A DNA stretch of 64,000 bases from G965197715 sp965247615. GTDB taxonomy: Bacteria > Chloroflexota > Dehalococcoidia > Lucifugimonadales > UBA1127. The translations under genes were made by a program, and so were the position numbers. Of this stretch, positions 7,624-16,403 are shown one piece after another. Positions within the stretch are counted from its first letter, which is position 1. Every line of letters starts with the position of its first letter. Under the pieces are notes generated by a model. It worked only from the letters and a program-made list of their open reading frames with translations. It ran no database searches and was not told the DNA's origin. The stretch is taken from positions 1,364,001 through 1,428,000 of the forward strand of contig OZ252022.1 in the NCBI GenBank assembly GCA_965247615.1, in the 5' to 3' direction.

Positions 7624-10236
7624 CTAGTCAAGGGCGTCCCACCTGCGGTTCTGCTGCCGCCGGGAGCCTGTCATCCGCACCACGACGACCGCCGCCGCTG
7701 ACCCGACGACGAAAGCCGCCATGACGGCGATGAGCAGGACCCACCAGTCCGCGCCCCCCGGCGTCTCTGATTCCATGGCGGGTCCGGGGGCCGGTGTCGG
7801 TGCGGCCGGCGCCGAAGCCATCGGCGCCGATGCCAGCGCTCCGCGCAGCTGATCGAGCTCGCTGCGGACCGACTCCGCGACCCGCGAGTCTATCCCTTCC
7901 ACCGTTCCGCTCAGGGCCTCCACCTGCTGCGCCAGGTCCTCCTGCACCTCCTTCACCGTGTCGAACCCAAACTCCATGAAGAAAGAGGACGTGGCGAAGT
8001 TTCCGGACTCATCGAAGACCTGGACGTTGTGCGCGCCGTACCCTGCCACCGGTATGAAGAGCTCCGTTGTGAAGCGCCCCTGGTCGTTGGTGCGGAGCGT
8101 GGACACGACCACCCCACCTACCTGGATGAATACGCTGGTGTCCGGCTGGAAGTTGAATCCCTGCAGGTCCACGGACTGGCCGCCGGACCCCGCGGGTGGG
8201 CTCATGAACACCTCCGGCGCCTGGATGGCGGAGCGCCGCGTGAAGCCGATCTTCTGGTTGATCGGCCCATACTCTCCCAGCCGTGTGTCCGCCCAGACAA
8301 GGTAGACCTCATTCTCAGATGCTGCTATGGAGAAATAGTCCCCAATGAACAGGCCCCCCGGAAAGCCCTTGTTGGGGTTGGAGGGGAAGTCCGTCACCCG
8401 AGCGTTTTGGGTGCGGAAGTCCAACTCCGGGTCCACAAACCCCCACGTGTCGCCCCGGTCCTCAGAGTTCGTGTAGTAGATGTGGTAGCGGGTGGACGCC
8501 CTGTCGTCGCGCATGTCCCCCCACATGGCGTGGACCACCCCCTTGGGGTCGACCGTGACGGACGGGAAGAACTGGAGCCGGTTCGTCGTGTCGTCGTTTA
8601 GGCGGGTGGGTCGGCCCCAGCTCTCTCCCCGGTCCAGGGAGCGCACCACGTACACGTCACCGTCGTCGTTCTTCTTGTCCGGCGGGAGTGCCGTGTAGAC
8701 CACGTACACCTCCCCATTTGGTCCCGTGTCGAGCTGCGGAAACACGGAGCCCCAGTACCGGAAGAACGAGCTGCGGGGCGCAAACCCCGGCTCGTTCAGC
8801 ACAGACGCCCGCACCGGCTTCTCAAACGTCGCCCCCCCGTCCTCGGACCTGGCCACGTAGATCTCCGCCAGACCCTCGAACGCCTCATCGTCCGTGCTGT
8901 CCATCCACGCCACGTAAACGTCGCCGTTGGGAGCCACCGCGGGCTGCGATCCCTGGACAGTCCGCTTCGAGCCGATGGCGTTGGACGACTCCTCTTCCTC
9001 TCCATCTTCCCCGCCCTCATCTCCGTCGCCGTCTCCATCGCCGCCGTCCTGCAGCCGTTCGGTGCCCTCGCCGTCCTCATCCGCTTCGGGGTTGTCGCCG
9101 TAGATGCGCCGCACTGTGGGGCTCACCGCCACGGGGTTCGTCCACGTCCTGCCCCCATCGTCAGAGCGCACTATCTCGATGACCGTCTCCACCACGGGCA
9201 GCCCAAAGAAGGGCAACTCCCCAATGCTGAAGATGCTGTACTGGGTCGTGAACTTGGTGTACGTGACATAAATCGAGTCTCTGCTGGAGTTGCTCGGGTT
9301 CGGGCCTATGTCTATCCAGGGCTTGTCCAGGAAGCTCAGGCCAATCACGCCGCGCGTCCTTCCCTGCTCGTCGCTGTACACGTCCCGTTCGAATCCGCTG
9401 CGGGCCGAGGACACGGGCTCCTCCCACGTCAACCCGCCATCCGTGGAGCGCGACACCGCGATGCTGGAGACCGTCGCGAAGTCCAACGCCGGTCCTACGG
9501 TGAACTCCTCCACGCCGATGGAGATGAAGCCCAGATAGGCGTTGCCCTCCCGGTCAAAGCCCACGATGGGGTCCCCGCCGGCCCCCAGGTCGTCCCGCAG
9601 GAAATGGGGCTGCTGCGGCCCCTCCCATGTCGCGCCGCCGTCGAAGCTCACGTAGGCGGTCACATTTGGAAAGTTGTAGTCGACGGTGCCCAGCAGCAGA
9701 TGCTCCGGATCGTTGGGGTTCACAGCGATCATCGGCTCAGTCTGCAGCGGAGAGTTGCTGAAGTCCCGCGTCACCAGGATGTCCCGGCTGAAGGACGGCG
9801 CCGGGTCTCGGAACGGGACCAGCGCCTGGGCCGATGGCGCCGCCGGCGCCGACGTCTGCGGTTGGCCGGGTCCCGCCCCCGGCGCCACGTAGATCTCCCG
9901 CAGCCCCTGCCACGCCAGCCCTGGCGCGGGTGCCAGACTGCTCGCGCCCGCCACCCTGGACAGGGCGCTGGAACGCGGGTCCAGGTTCTTGGTCATGAGC
10001 CACACGGACCCGGACAGCAGGTCACGGATCGGCGTCAGCAGCCTGAATGGCGCCGGCGCCACCCCCGCGGACGCCTGGCTGAGCCTCGGCGCAAAGACCG
10101 CCGACGCCTCCCCCGAAAGGCCCTCGGCCGGATCTGTGCCGCTGTTCCCGTCACCATCGGCAAGTACTGGGCTCGCGCCAAGCAGCAGCATCAGCCCCAG
10201 CAGCAAGATACCAGTCCGGAAGGTGCTCCTGTTCAT
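7624..10236 (-). CDS. Secreted Asp-box (BNR) beta-propeller protein with C-terminal membrane anchor, sialidase-like fold
   Basis: Protein of 870 aa with a signal peptide at residues 1-26 (ending near SPVLADG). Six Asp-box motifs are visible: SFDGGATW, STDGGLTW, SDDGGRTW, SEDGGATF, SLDRGESW and SEDRGDTW, spread over about residues 195-600. This indicates a six-bladed propeller as in sialidase-fold proteins. An acidic Asp/Glu/Gly insertion lies near 390-415. After the propeller come an immunoglobulin-like segment (about 680-760), a coiled-coil stretch and a TM helix followed by a basic tail. I see no firm sialidase catalytic set, so glycosidase activity is not claimed. It probably acts at the cell surface. 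Confidence 0.85.
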   Translation of the reverse strand: MNRSTFRTGILLLGLMLLLGASPVLADGDGNSGTDPAEGLSGEASAVFAPRLSQASAGVAPAPFRLLTPIRDLLSGSVWLMTKNLDPRSSALSRVAGASSLAPAPGLAWQGLREIYVAPGAGPGQPQTSAPAAPSAQALVPFRDPAPSFSRDILVTRDFSNSPLQTEPMIAVNPNDPEHLLLGTVDYNFPNVTAYVSFDGGATWEGPQQPHFLRDDLGAGGDPIVGFDREGNAYLGFISIGVEEFTVGPALDFATVSSIAVSRSTDGGLTWEEPVSSARSGFERDVYSDEQGRTRGVIGLSFLDKPWIDIGPNPSNSSRDSIYVTYTKFTTQYSIFSIGELPFFGLPVVETVIEIVRSDDGGRTWTNPVAVSPTVRRIYGDNPEADEDGEGTERLQDGGDGDGDGDEGGEDGEEEESSNAIGSKRTVQGSQPAVAPNGDVYVAWMDSTDDEAFEGLAEIYVARSEDGGATFEKPVRASVLNEPGFAPRSSFFRYWGSVFPQLDTGPNGEVYVVYTALPPDKKNDDGDVYVVRSLDRGESWGRPTRLNDDTTNRLQFFPSVTVDPKGVVHAMWGDMRDDRASTRYHIYYTNSEDRGDTWGFVDPELDFRTQNARVTDFPSNPNKGFPGGLFIGDYFSIAASENEVYLVWADTRLGEYGPINQKIGFTRRSAIQAPEVFMSPPAGSGGQSVDLQGFNFQPDTSVFIQVGGVVVSTLRTNDQGRFTTELFIPVAGYGAHNVQVFDESGNFATSSFFMEFGFDTVKEVQEDLAQQVEALSGTVEGIDSRVAESVRSELDQLRGALASAPMASAPAAPTPAPGPAMESETPGGADWWVLLIAVMAAFVVGSAAAVVVVRMTGSRRQQNRRWDALD

Positions 10237-10446
10237 GGCCTACTCCCCCGTATGCCTACGATTCTCCGCGAATGCGCCTATCAGCCCCGCGTGCCGTCCG
10301 AATTCCACATCTCCCGGTCATTCCTGCGGGCTCCACAACAACCGGCTCCGGGTCTGGCCGGCTCATCCCCTGGTCCTCGTGTCCGCCGCCCGGGCCCATC
10401 TTCCGCTAGAGACGCCGGCGTCCGGCCCCTCCGCTCCGCGCTCAGC

Positions 10447-11220
10447 CTACTCTTCCGTCAGTATGATGAGCGAGTCCAGGCGATTGATGAGGACCAGGTA
10501 CAGGTCCCGCTCAAAGTCGCTCTCCACGCTGAAGTAGTCGATGACGCCGGACGTGAAGTAGGCGTCGAATATCCCCTCGCAGGTCTCCGCCTCGCCCGCA
10601 GCCTCAATGTAGTCGAAATAGGTCGGAATCAGCCGCAGCACCCGGTCGGCCTTGGGTCCCAGCGAGGGGTCCGACTGCACCGCCAGCTCCTTCACGTTCT
10701 CCCAGTACTCCTGCGCAGCCTCCCTGTCGCTGGGCGGGTCCTTTCGGAGCTCGACCAGCAGTAGCCGGTCCGGGTCCACCGGCTCCAACGCCGACTCATA
10801 GAGGCTCAGCCGGTCCTGTAGCGTTGAGAGCTCTGCCGCCTTTGCCTCCAGCTCCGCGATTCGTTCGTCGCGCTGTGCCACGAGGATGTTGGACTCCTGG
10901 ACCGCCGCCATCGCCCGCTGCGCCCCGGCCCGCTCCTCCGCCACCGACATCTCCAGGCTCGCGACGGTCGCCTGCGCCTCGGCCAGCTGCTGCTTCAGCT
11001 CCCCCTGGCCGGCCAGCAACTCCTCTATCCGCTGCTCCCGCGCTGCCGCCTCCGACTCAAGCTCATCGATGCGAATCTGGCGTTGCTCCACCTGCGCCTC
11101 CGCGCGGCTTTTCGGCGGCTCGAACACCGCGTAGGCGATGCCCACCCCCGTCCCCGCGGCGAAGATCAGGACTCCAATGCCAATGGCGATTGGCAGCAAG
11201 AGGGAAGTCCAGCGCACCAT
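10447..11220 (-). CDS. Membrane-anchored coiled-coil protein, function unknown
   Basis: Protein of 257 aa. One N-terminal TM helix (about residues 7-30) is followed by a long heptad-rich region (about 38-125), with repeated patterns such as ELESEAAAREQRIEELLAG. A compact C-terminal domain of about 110 aa contains two cysteine-free helices and one Cys near EAETCEGIF. I recognise no family. It lies between the propeller protein and the protease on the same strand and may belong to the same envelope function. Confidence 0.75.
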   Translation of the reverse strand: MVRWTSLLLPIAIGIGVLIFAAGTGVGIAYAVFEPPKSRAEAQVEQRQIRIDELESEAAAREQRIEELLAGQGELKQQLAEAQATVASLEMSVAEERAGAQRAMAAVQESNILVAQRDERIAELEAKAAELSTLQDRLSLYESALEPVDPDRLLLVELRKDPPSDREAAQEYWENVKELAVQSDPSLGPKADRVLRLIPTYFDYIEAAGEAETCEGIFDAYFTSGVIDYFSVESDFERDLYLVLINRLDSLIILTEE

Positions 11221-11327
11221 GATTCACCTCATCCTGTGGGAAAGGGTCCGAGCAACTGGCTTGGACACGGAAACCATGCCGCTGTCTGAAATCGGGGTTG
11301 TTTTCCCACGCCCGGCTGGTCCGCTGC

Positions 11328-12839
11328 CTAAGACTGAGGAACGCTGTCACTCGTTTCTGCGGCATCGGAATCATCTGCCGCAGCCGCCTCTTCCATCTCC
11401 TCCGGCCGCTCGTGCATGGAGAAGAAGGCTGTACTGCGGTTGTACCAGTCGAGGCCCCAGACCAGCACGGGATTCCTGTCGTCTGTGGCGACCTCCCACG
11501 TGGTCCAAGCCTCGAAGACGGAGCCCGGATAGAGCCTGGCGGAGAGGAACGGCCGCACCGGGACCACACCGAAGGGCAGGTCGTATACCACTCTCGGCCC
11601 GGACAACATGCGGAAGTCAACCTGGTGTATCCAGTCGCTCCCTGTCGCGGGCCCGCGAACGTAGCGAATCTTGATCCGGGCCAGCAGGTACTCATTCCCC
11701 TCAAAGGGCGGCGGGTTCCACTTGTAGGCCGCCGCGACTATCGGCGCGGCCTCCTCCCCCCGGATCACCTGCTCTATGCTTATCTCGTGGATGCTGCGCG
11801 TATCATTGCCGAAGTAGGACGGCGGCCCAACTACTCGCACCGTGTGGCCAATCGGGGCCGGGTTCCTCTGCGACATCCCCAGGCTCGCCACCTCTGGCGC
11901 TAGCATCAGTTCTCCCGTCTTGAGGCGCGACACCAACTCCAGCACAGCGTCGTCAATGCCGATGGCGTAGCCCGCCTGCAGCGCCGGCGTGCTGTTGATG
12001 ACCCCGATCACCGCACCGTCCGACGTGAACAGCGGCCCGCCGCTCAGTCCCGCATACAGTGGCGTGTCCGTCTGAACGAAGCTATACCCCTGGATATCGC
12101 TGGACACAAAGGCGGACACTACCCCGCTCGTCGTGCTCAGCTCACTGTTGAACCCCGGGTATCCAATGGCCAGGACCCGGTCTCCTATCTGTACGTTCTT
12201 CAGGTTCCCCAGCTCCACCACGGGCAGGTCCGGGCGCCCGCTGATCTTGAGGACCGCCAGATCGAGGACCTCGTCGCGGCCCACCACCAGGGCCCGCTCT
12301 TGCCGGCCGTCTCTGTGTGTGATGGTCAACGATCCCGCGTCCTCGACGACGTGGTTGGCTGTTAGGACAAAGCCCAGCGGGTCCACGATGATGCCGCTGC
12401 CGCTCCCGCTGTTGATGCCGCCGGCCGTTCCCGTATCGATACGGACCGTGGCGTTGCTCACCATGTCCAAGACCTGGAAGACCGTGGGTGTGGGCGTCGG
12501 GCTTGGCGTAGGGACCGGCGAAGGCGTGGGTGTCGGCATGGGCGTGGGTGTCGGCGCCGGGGCCGGCGTCGCAGCCGGTGCCGGGCTCGGCGCCGGTTGA
12601 GCCGTCGCGGCCAGCTGCGGCATGGCCTGCGTCGGAGCAGTTACCGGCGCCGCCGAGCTGGCGGCACTGGCCGCTTCAGCTGTCTCAGCCTCCGGATTGG
12701 CGTCGGAGCTCTGACAGGCCGTGAGTGCAATGGAGATGACTAACACAGACCCAGCCAGTATCCATCTCAATGCCTCTTCTCCTTGGAACCGCAGACGGTT
12801 GCGCCAGTATATCACGGCCTGAGAGAGATTAGGGAACAT
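11328..12839 (-). CDS. Trypsin-like serine protease, HtrA/S1C type, lipoprotein
   Basis: Protein of 503 aa from the ATG at 12839. A lipoprotein signal ends with the lipobox LTAC. It is followed by an Ala/Pro linker with about 30 residues of Pro-Thr repeats, then a chymotrypsin-fold domain. The triad is visible: His in LTANHVV, Asp in VLDLAVLKI and Ser in GLSGGPLF. No PDZ domain is evident. The C-terminal 190 residues form an extra domain of unknown family, with segments such as RPFLSARLYPGSVFEAWTTW. It would act outside the membrane, perhaps in processing neighbouring surface proteins (inference). Confidence 0.9.
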   Translation of the reverse strand: MFPNLSQAVIYWRNRLRFQGEEALRWILAGSVLVISIALTACQSSDANPEAETAEAASAASSAAPVTAPTQAMPQLAATAQPAPSPAPAATPAPAPTPTPMPTPTPSPVPTPSPTPTPTVFQVLDMVSNATVRIDTGTAGGINSGSGSGIIVDPLGFVLTANHVVEDAGSLTITHRDGRQERALVVGRDEVLDLAVLKISGRPDLPVVELGNLKNVQIGDRVLAIGYPGFNSELSTTSGVVSAFVSSDIQGYSFVQTDTPLYAGLSGGPLFTSDGAVIGVINSTPALQAGYAIGIDDAVLELVSRLKTGELMLAPEVASLGMSQRNPAPIGHTVRVVGPPSYFGNDTRSIHEISIEQVIRGEEAAPIVAAAYKWNPPPFEGNEYLLARIKIRYVRGPATGSDWIHQVDFRMLSGPRVVYDLPFGVVPVRPFLSARLYPGSVFEAWTTWEVATDDRNPVLVWGLDWYNRSTAFFSMHERPEEMEEAAAADDSDAAETSDSVPQS

Positions 12840-12939
12840 GGCGCGCCCAGTACATCGCCTCTCTGACTTGTACGATGGCTGTCCACTCGGAGGATTCACG
12901 CTCCCGCTGCGCTAGCGACTGCACCCACCGCCGTAGGGG

Positions 12940-12980
12940 CCCCGCAACCCTCCCCCTACAAAGCTGTCGCGCTAGCGACC
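12940..12980 (-). repeat. Dispersed repeat family R2, copy a
   Basis: On the minus strand it reads GGTCGCTAGCGCGACAGC then TTTGTAGGGGG. Other copies are at 16068, 57981, 58368, 58913 and 62408. The GTCGC/GCGAC arms can form a small hairpin. It lies between the protease start and the end of queF. Confidence 0.7.
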
Positions 12981-12986
12981 GCCCCC

Positions 12987-13418
12987 CTACCGCTCGCCGC
13001 TCTGGTCGAGGGTGGCCGTCACCGACGTGTGCAGCCCGCCCCTGGTCTTGTAGTCCAGTGTTAGCGTCATGGTCACCGGCAAGCATGCCGCCGCCAGGTC
13101 CCGCAGGATGCGGTTGGCCGCGTGCTCCTGGTAGATGCCGACGCTGCGGAACCCCAGCAGGTAGTACTTCAGCGACTTGAGCTCCAGGAATAGGCGGTCC
13201 GGGACATAACGCACCGTGAGCGCGCCAAAGTCCGGCAAGCCCGTCAGCGGGCACACCGCCGTAAACTCGTCCGTGTCGATGGTCACCTCCGCGCCGGAGC
13301 CTGGGTAGTCGTATGGGAGGGCGATGAGGCACCCGGCGTCCACCGCCTCCTCCCCCTCGATCGGCCCCTTCCAGTCGAGGCTGCCATAGCGTTCCTTGAG
13401 GTCGTCGAGGCTCTGCAT
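12987..13418 (-). CDS. queF: NADPH-dependent 7-cyano-7-deazaguanine reductase (preQ0 reductase)
   Basis: Single-domain (type I) QueF of 143 aa that reduces the preQ0 nitrile to preQ1 in queuosine biosynthesis. The nucleophilic Cys lies in FTAVCPLTGLPDF with the partner Asp seven residues later. The substrate-binding loop reads FRSVGIYQEHAANRI: the Glu is kept, and Gln stands where many members have His. It lies downstream of the CysRS-glycosyltransferase fusion on the same strand with a 273-base gap. No other queuosine gene is in the window. Confidence 0.92.
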   Translation of the reverse strand: MQSLDDLKERYGSLDWKGPIEGEEAVDAGCLIALPYDYPGSGAEVTIDTDEFTAVCPLTGLPDFGALTVRYVPDRLFLELKSLKYYLLGFRSVGIYQEHAANRILRDLAAACLPVTMTLTLDYKTRGGLHTSVTATLDQSGER

Positions 13419-13580
13419 AGCATCTCCTGTGCCCTATGGTGGGACGCGTCGTTGCGCACCTGTTGCTCGCGGACCCGCCGGGTGCGCTCAGCGCGCGGTC
13501 GTGTGCATTCGCGGCGTGGGCTGCGTCGCATCCCCGCCACGGCCCGCAACTCCTCAGGCGCACACCCCCAAGCGCCCCCG

Positions 13581-13609
13581 CCATCCTGAGCCTGTCGAAG
13601 GATCAGCGG
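13581..13609. repeat. Short intergenic repeat-like motif (CCTGAGCCTGTCGAAGGA)
   Basis: The CCTGAGCCTGTCGAAGGA motif in the queF/cysRS gap is partly echoed at 18119-18132 (CTGAGCCTGTCGCAGAT). Similar motifs are common as dispersed intergenic elements in many bacterial genomes. No function can be read from it. Confidence 0.4.
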
Positions 13610-13691
13610 TCACGCGGTACAGGTTGCGCATGAGGTTGGCGGAAGCAAGCGTTGCGGGCCGCCGCCGGCCGGCGCGATGGCCGCGCGGCCC

Positions 13692-15860
13692 CTAGTGGTC
13701 GTGCGTGCTGTGCACCAGAAGGTCGTGCCGGTGGCCCCACTTGCGAGTGAACCGGCGGAAGTTCTCGTGGCTGAGCTCGTCCCGCATCTGCTCGCTCAGT
13801 GCGCTCCACACAAAGTGCTCGTGCCGCACCAGCGGCAGGTCCGGCAGAGTCAGGATACTGTACCCCTTCTCCTTGAACTGGAAGCTGAAATCGATGTCAA
13901 GGTTGCGGTAGAACCGGAACCCCTCTCGAAACAACCCCACGTCCTGAAGACTCGCCCGGCGGAACCCCATGCAGTAGCCCTGCATCGCGTCCACGTAGCC
14001 CGCGCTCTGCTCCTCGAAGTGGTGCAGGTCCGTCGTCGTCAGCCCCCATGGGCCAGCGACGCCCACACCCGGGTCCTCCAGCGCCTGCCCCACCGACTCG
14101 AAGATGTCTCCCGACACCTCCACGCTCGGGTCCAGCACGATGACAATCTCCCCCAGGGACAGCCGGAGGGCCAGATTCTTCGCGGCCCCGTCTCCCAGCA
14201 CGTGGTCCGTGTGAACCACCCGCACCCTTCCGCCCTGCCCAAGACCCTCCAGCCAGTCCTGCGTGCCGTCCGCCGAGTCGTTGTCCACGATGACCAGCTC
14301 CGCGTTGGTCCGCTCAAGCCAGGGCAGTATCGAAGCGACACAGCGCTGGACCTCGGCCTTGTAGTTGCACACCACCAGACTCACCGTGAAATCGTGCGTG
14401 GATTGCTCGTCCAGAAAGCTCGGCGCCTCCACCGGCGACGAGTAGCTGCGCCACGGCTCCCTGCGGCGCTCCCAAGGCGAGAGGGGCCGCACAAGCGTCT
14501 CCTCCTCCACGTCCTGCACCAGAAGGTCCGCCTCGTTGAGCTGCCGCCTGATGGAGTCCGCCCTCGAGTACTGCGCCCCCGCCCGAAGGATGGAGCGCTC
14601 CTCCAGCAGTGGGAACGTCCCGGCGGGGGCCCGGTACTGCTCCGGCACCCGCTCCAGACCCAGGCCCAGCACCTGGTCGAACTCCAGGGCAAGTGCCAGC
14701 TTCGCCTGGTCCGGCGTGTCGCTGTGCGCCATGTCCCAGAGGATGCTTAGCGCTCTGGGCAGGTTGAGGTTGTCCCGAACCGCGCCGAAGAACGCCCTCC
14801 GCCACGGCTCCATTACGGACGCCTCCGGCGTCTCCGGAGTCGACCGCGACCAGCGCCACACCCGGTCCTTCAGTCGAATGAACCCCTGCTGCGCCGCCTT
14901 CAGCGCGCTGAACGTAAAGTTCATGCGCGTGCGGTAATGCACCGTGAGGCAGAGGTAGCGGAACGCCAGCGCCTCGAAGCCCTTGGCCGACAGCTCCGCC
15001 AGCGTGTAGTCGTTGGCCTGCGACTTGGACATCTTCACGCCGTCGGCCAGGAGGTGCTGGCCGTGTACCCAGTGACCGACGAACGGGACCCCGTAGGCCC
15101 CCTCGCACTGCGCCAGCTCTCCCTCGTGGTGGGGGAAGATGTTGTCCACGCCGCCCGTGTGTATGTCCAGTTGGGTCCCCAGGTACTTGACGGACATGGC
15201 GGAGCACTCGATGTGCCAGCCAGGGAAGCCCTCGCCCCAAGGGCTCGGCCATTTCAGCGCCCGGCCCGGCTCGGCGGCCTTCCACAGGGCGAAATCCCGG
15301 GCGTCCCGCTTCAGCGGGTCCACCTCCGCTCGCACCCCCAGCATCAGGCCCTCCGCGATATTCCCGGAGAGGTCCCCGTACGCCGGAAAGCTGCCCACCG
15401 AGAAGTACACGTTGCCCTGGACCTCGTAGGCGTGGCCCCGCTCCATCAGGCGCTGCGTCACCTCCAGCATCTCAGGGATGTGGTCCGTGGCGCGGGGGAA
15501 CTGGTCGGCCGGAAGGATGTTCAGCGAGGCTTCATCTTCCATGAAGCCCTTGGTGTAGAACTCCGCGATCTCCTGCGGCGTCTGCCCCGCCTCCAGGGCG
15601 GCCTGGATCACCTTGTCCTCGCCCTGGTCCAGCAGCTCCTGGCGCATGTGGCCAACGTCCGTGATGTTCTTGACGTGGGTAACGCGGCTGCCTTCCACCG
15701 TCATGGCCCTGCGTATCCAGTCTGCCATGAGATAGGAGCGCAGGTTGCCGATGTGCACAGACCGGTACACTGTCGGGCCGCACGTGTACATCCGTACGAC
15801 CCCTGGCTGCCCGAGGCGTACCTCTTCCACCTGGCGGGTCATCGTGTTGAACAGACGCAT
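13692..15860 (-). CDS. cysS: Cysteinyl-tRNA synthetase fused to a family 2 glycosyltransferase
   Basis: Protein of 722 aa. Residues 1 to about 480 are a complete class I CysRS: zinc Cys in MYTCGPTVY (Cys27), the HIGN signature (36-39), WHIECSAMS, the zinc His/Glu in FPHHEGELAQ, KMSKS, a DALR-type helical domain and a degenerate C-terminal ADSIRRQL helix. Residues from about 490 to 720 form a GT-A glycosyltransferase domain: VSLVVCNYKAE, ELVIVDNDSADGTQDW, a DPS motif in place of DxD, and a GFRRASLQDVGLF segment typical of rhamnosyltransferase-like GT2 proteins. The first half should charge tRNA-Cys; the second half has no known role there. The reading frame is continuous across the junction. 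Start chosen at MRLFNTM. Confidence 0.9.
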   Translation of the reverse strand: MRLFNTMTRQVEEVRLGQPGVVRMYTCGPTVYRSVHIGNLRSYLMADWIRRAMTVEGSRVTHVKNITDVGHMRQELLDQGEDKVIQAALEAGQTPQEIAEFYTKGFMEDEASLNILPADQFPRATDHIPEMLEVTQRLMERGHAYEVQGNVYFSVGSFPAYGDLSGNIAEGLMLGVRAEVDPLKRDARDFALWKAAEPGRALKWPSPWGEGFPGWHIECSAMSVKYLGTQLDIHTGGVDNIFPHHEGELAQCEGAYGVPFVGHWVHGQHLLADGVKMSKSQANDYTLAELSAKGFEALAFRYLCLTVHYRTRMNFTFSALKAAQQGFIRLKDRVWRWSRSTPETPEASVMEPWRRAFFGAVRDNLNLPRALSILWDMAHSDTPDQAKLALALEFDQVLGLGLERVPEQYRAPAGTFPLLEERSILRAGAQYSRADSIRRQLNEADLLVQDVEEETLVRPLSPWERRREPWRSYSSPVEAPSFLDEQSTHDFTVSLVVCNYKAEVQRCVASILPWLERTNAELVIVDNDSADGTQDWLEGLGQGGRVRVVHTDHVLGDGAAKNLALRLSLGEIVIVLDPSVEVSGDIFESVGQALEDPGVGVAGPWGLTTTDLHHFEEQSAGYVDAMQGYCMGFRRASLQDVGLFREGFRFYRNLDIDFSFQFKEKGYSILTLPDLPLVRHEHFVWSALSEQMRDELSHENFRRFTRKWGHRHDLLVHSTHDH

Positions 15861-16403
15861 CCTGTTGACACGCTCCTGACCCAAATTCGGCCCCATTCTA
15901 CGCCAAGGCAGCCGGACTGTACAACCCCACTACCGCGGCCCAAGTCCGCCACCTAACGTTTCGCTGGCGACTCACTGCGGGTGAAAAATGCCCAAGCGGA
16001 GGACGGGCGTCTCCGGAGTCCGCTCCGCCTGAGGCACTCGAAGGGCGCGAGCGCGACGCCTCTAGCACACCCTCCCTCCACAGAGCCGTCGCGCAGCGAC
16101 CTCGCTGTGCCATCGTCCCGTTGCCCGCAGAAGGACCTCTGCTCTAGTATCCGTGCAGCAGACCCGCCCGGCCAAGGAGATCGCCATGCCTCGAAAAACA
16201 AACAACACTTCGAGACCAGTCCAGCTTCACTTTTCCGCGAAAAAAAGTAAGAGCTAATCATACAGGCGACAACAATCAAACCGGGCCCACCACCTCAAAT
16301 CGTCGGGTCGGCTTGGGTGGTGAGTTTGGCGCGGGTCAGTCGCGTTGACGCTCCAAGCCCCCATGCCTACAATGGTGCCACTCCGTTCCTTCGAGGCGTT
16401 GCA
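15861..16403. other. Intergenic region, divergent promoters expected
   Basis: Gap of 543 bases between the divergently read cysS fusion and the zinc-ribbon gene. It contains R2 copy b and an AT-rich patch at 16195-16280 containing CAACAATCAAAC, partly resembling AT-rich patches near 21840 and 58080. I see no gene. Confidence 0.6.
16068..16101 (-). repeat. Dispersed repeat family R2, copy b (short)
   Basis: On the minus strand it reads GTCGCTGCGCGACGGCTCTG then TGGAGGGAGGG. The same core as the other R2 copies, with the 3' GGGTTGCGGGG part diverged. Confidence 0.6.

Noticed and set aside
12480..12600. Tandem repeat in DNA near the protease gene
   Set aside because: It is the coding sequence of the Pro-Thr linker of the protease, not a separate repeat element.
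13692..15860. MshC-type cysteine ligase instead of CysRS
   Set aside because: The protein keeps KMSKS, the DALR-like domain and the ADxIR helix, and is too long for MshC, which lacks the anticodon-side domains.
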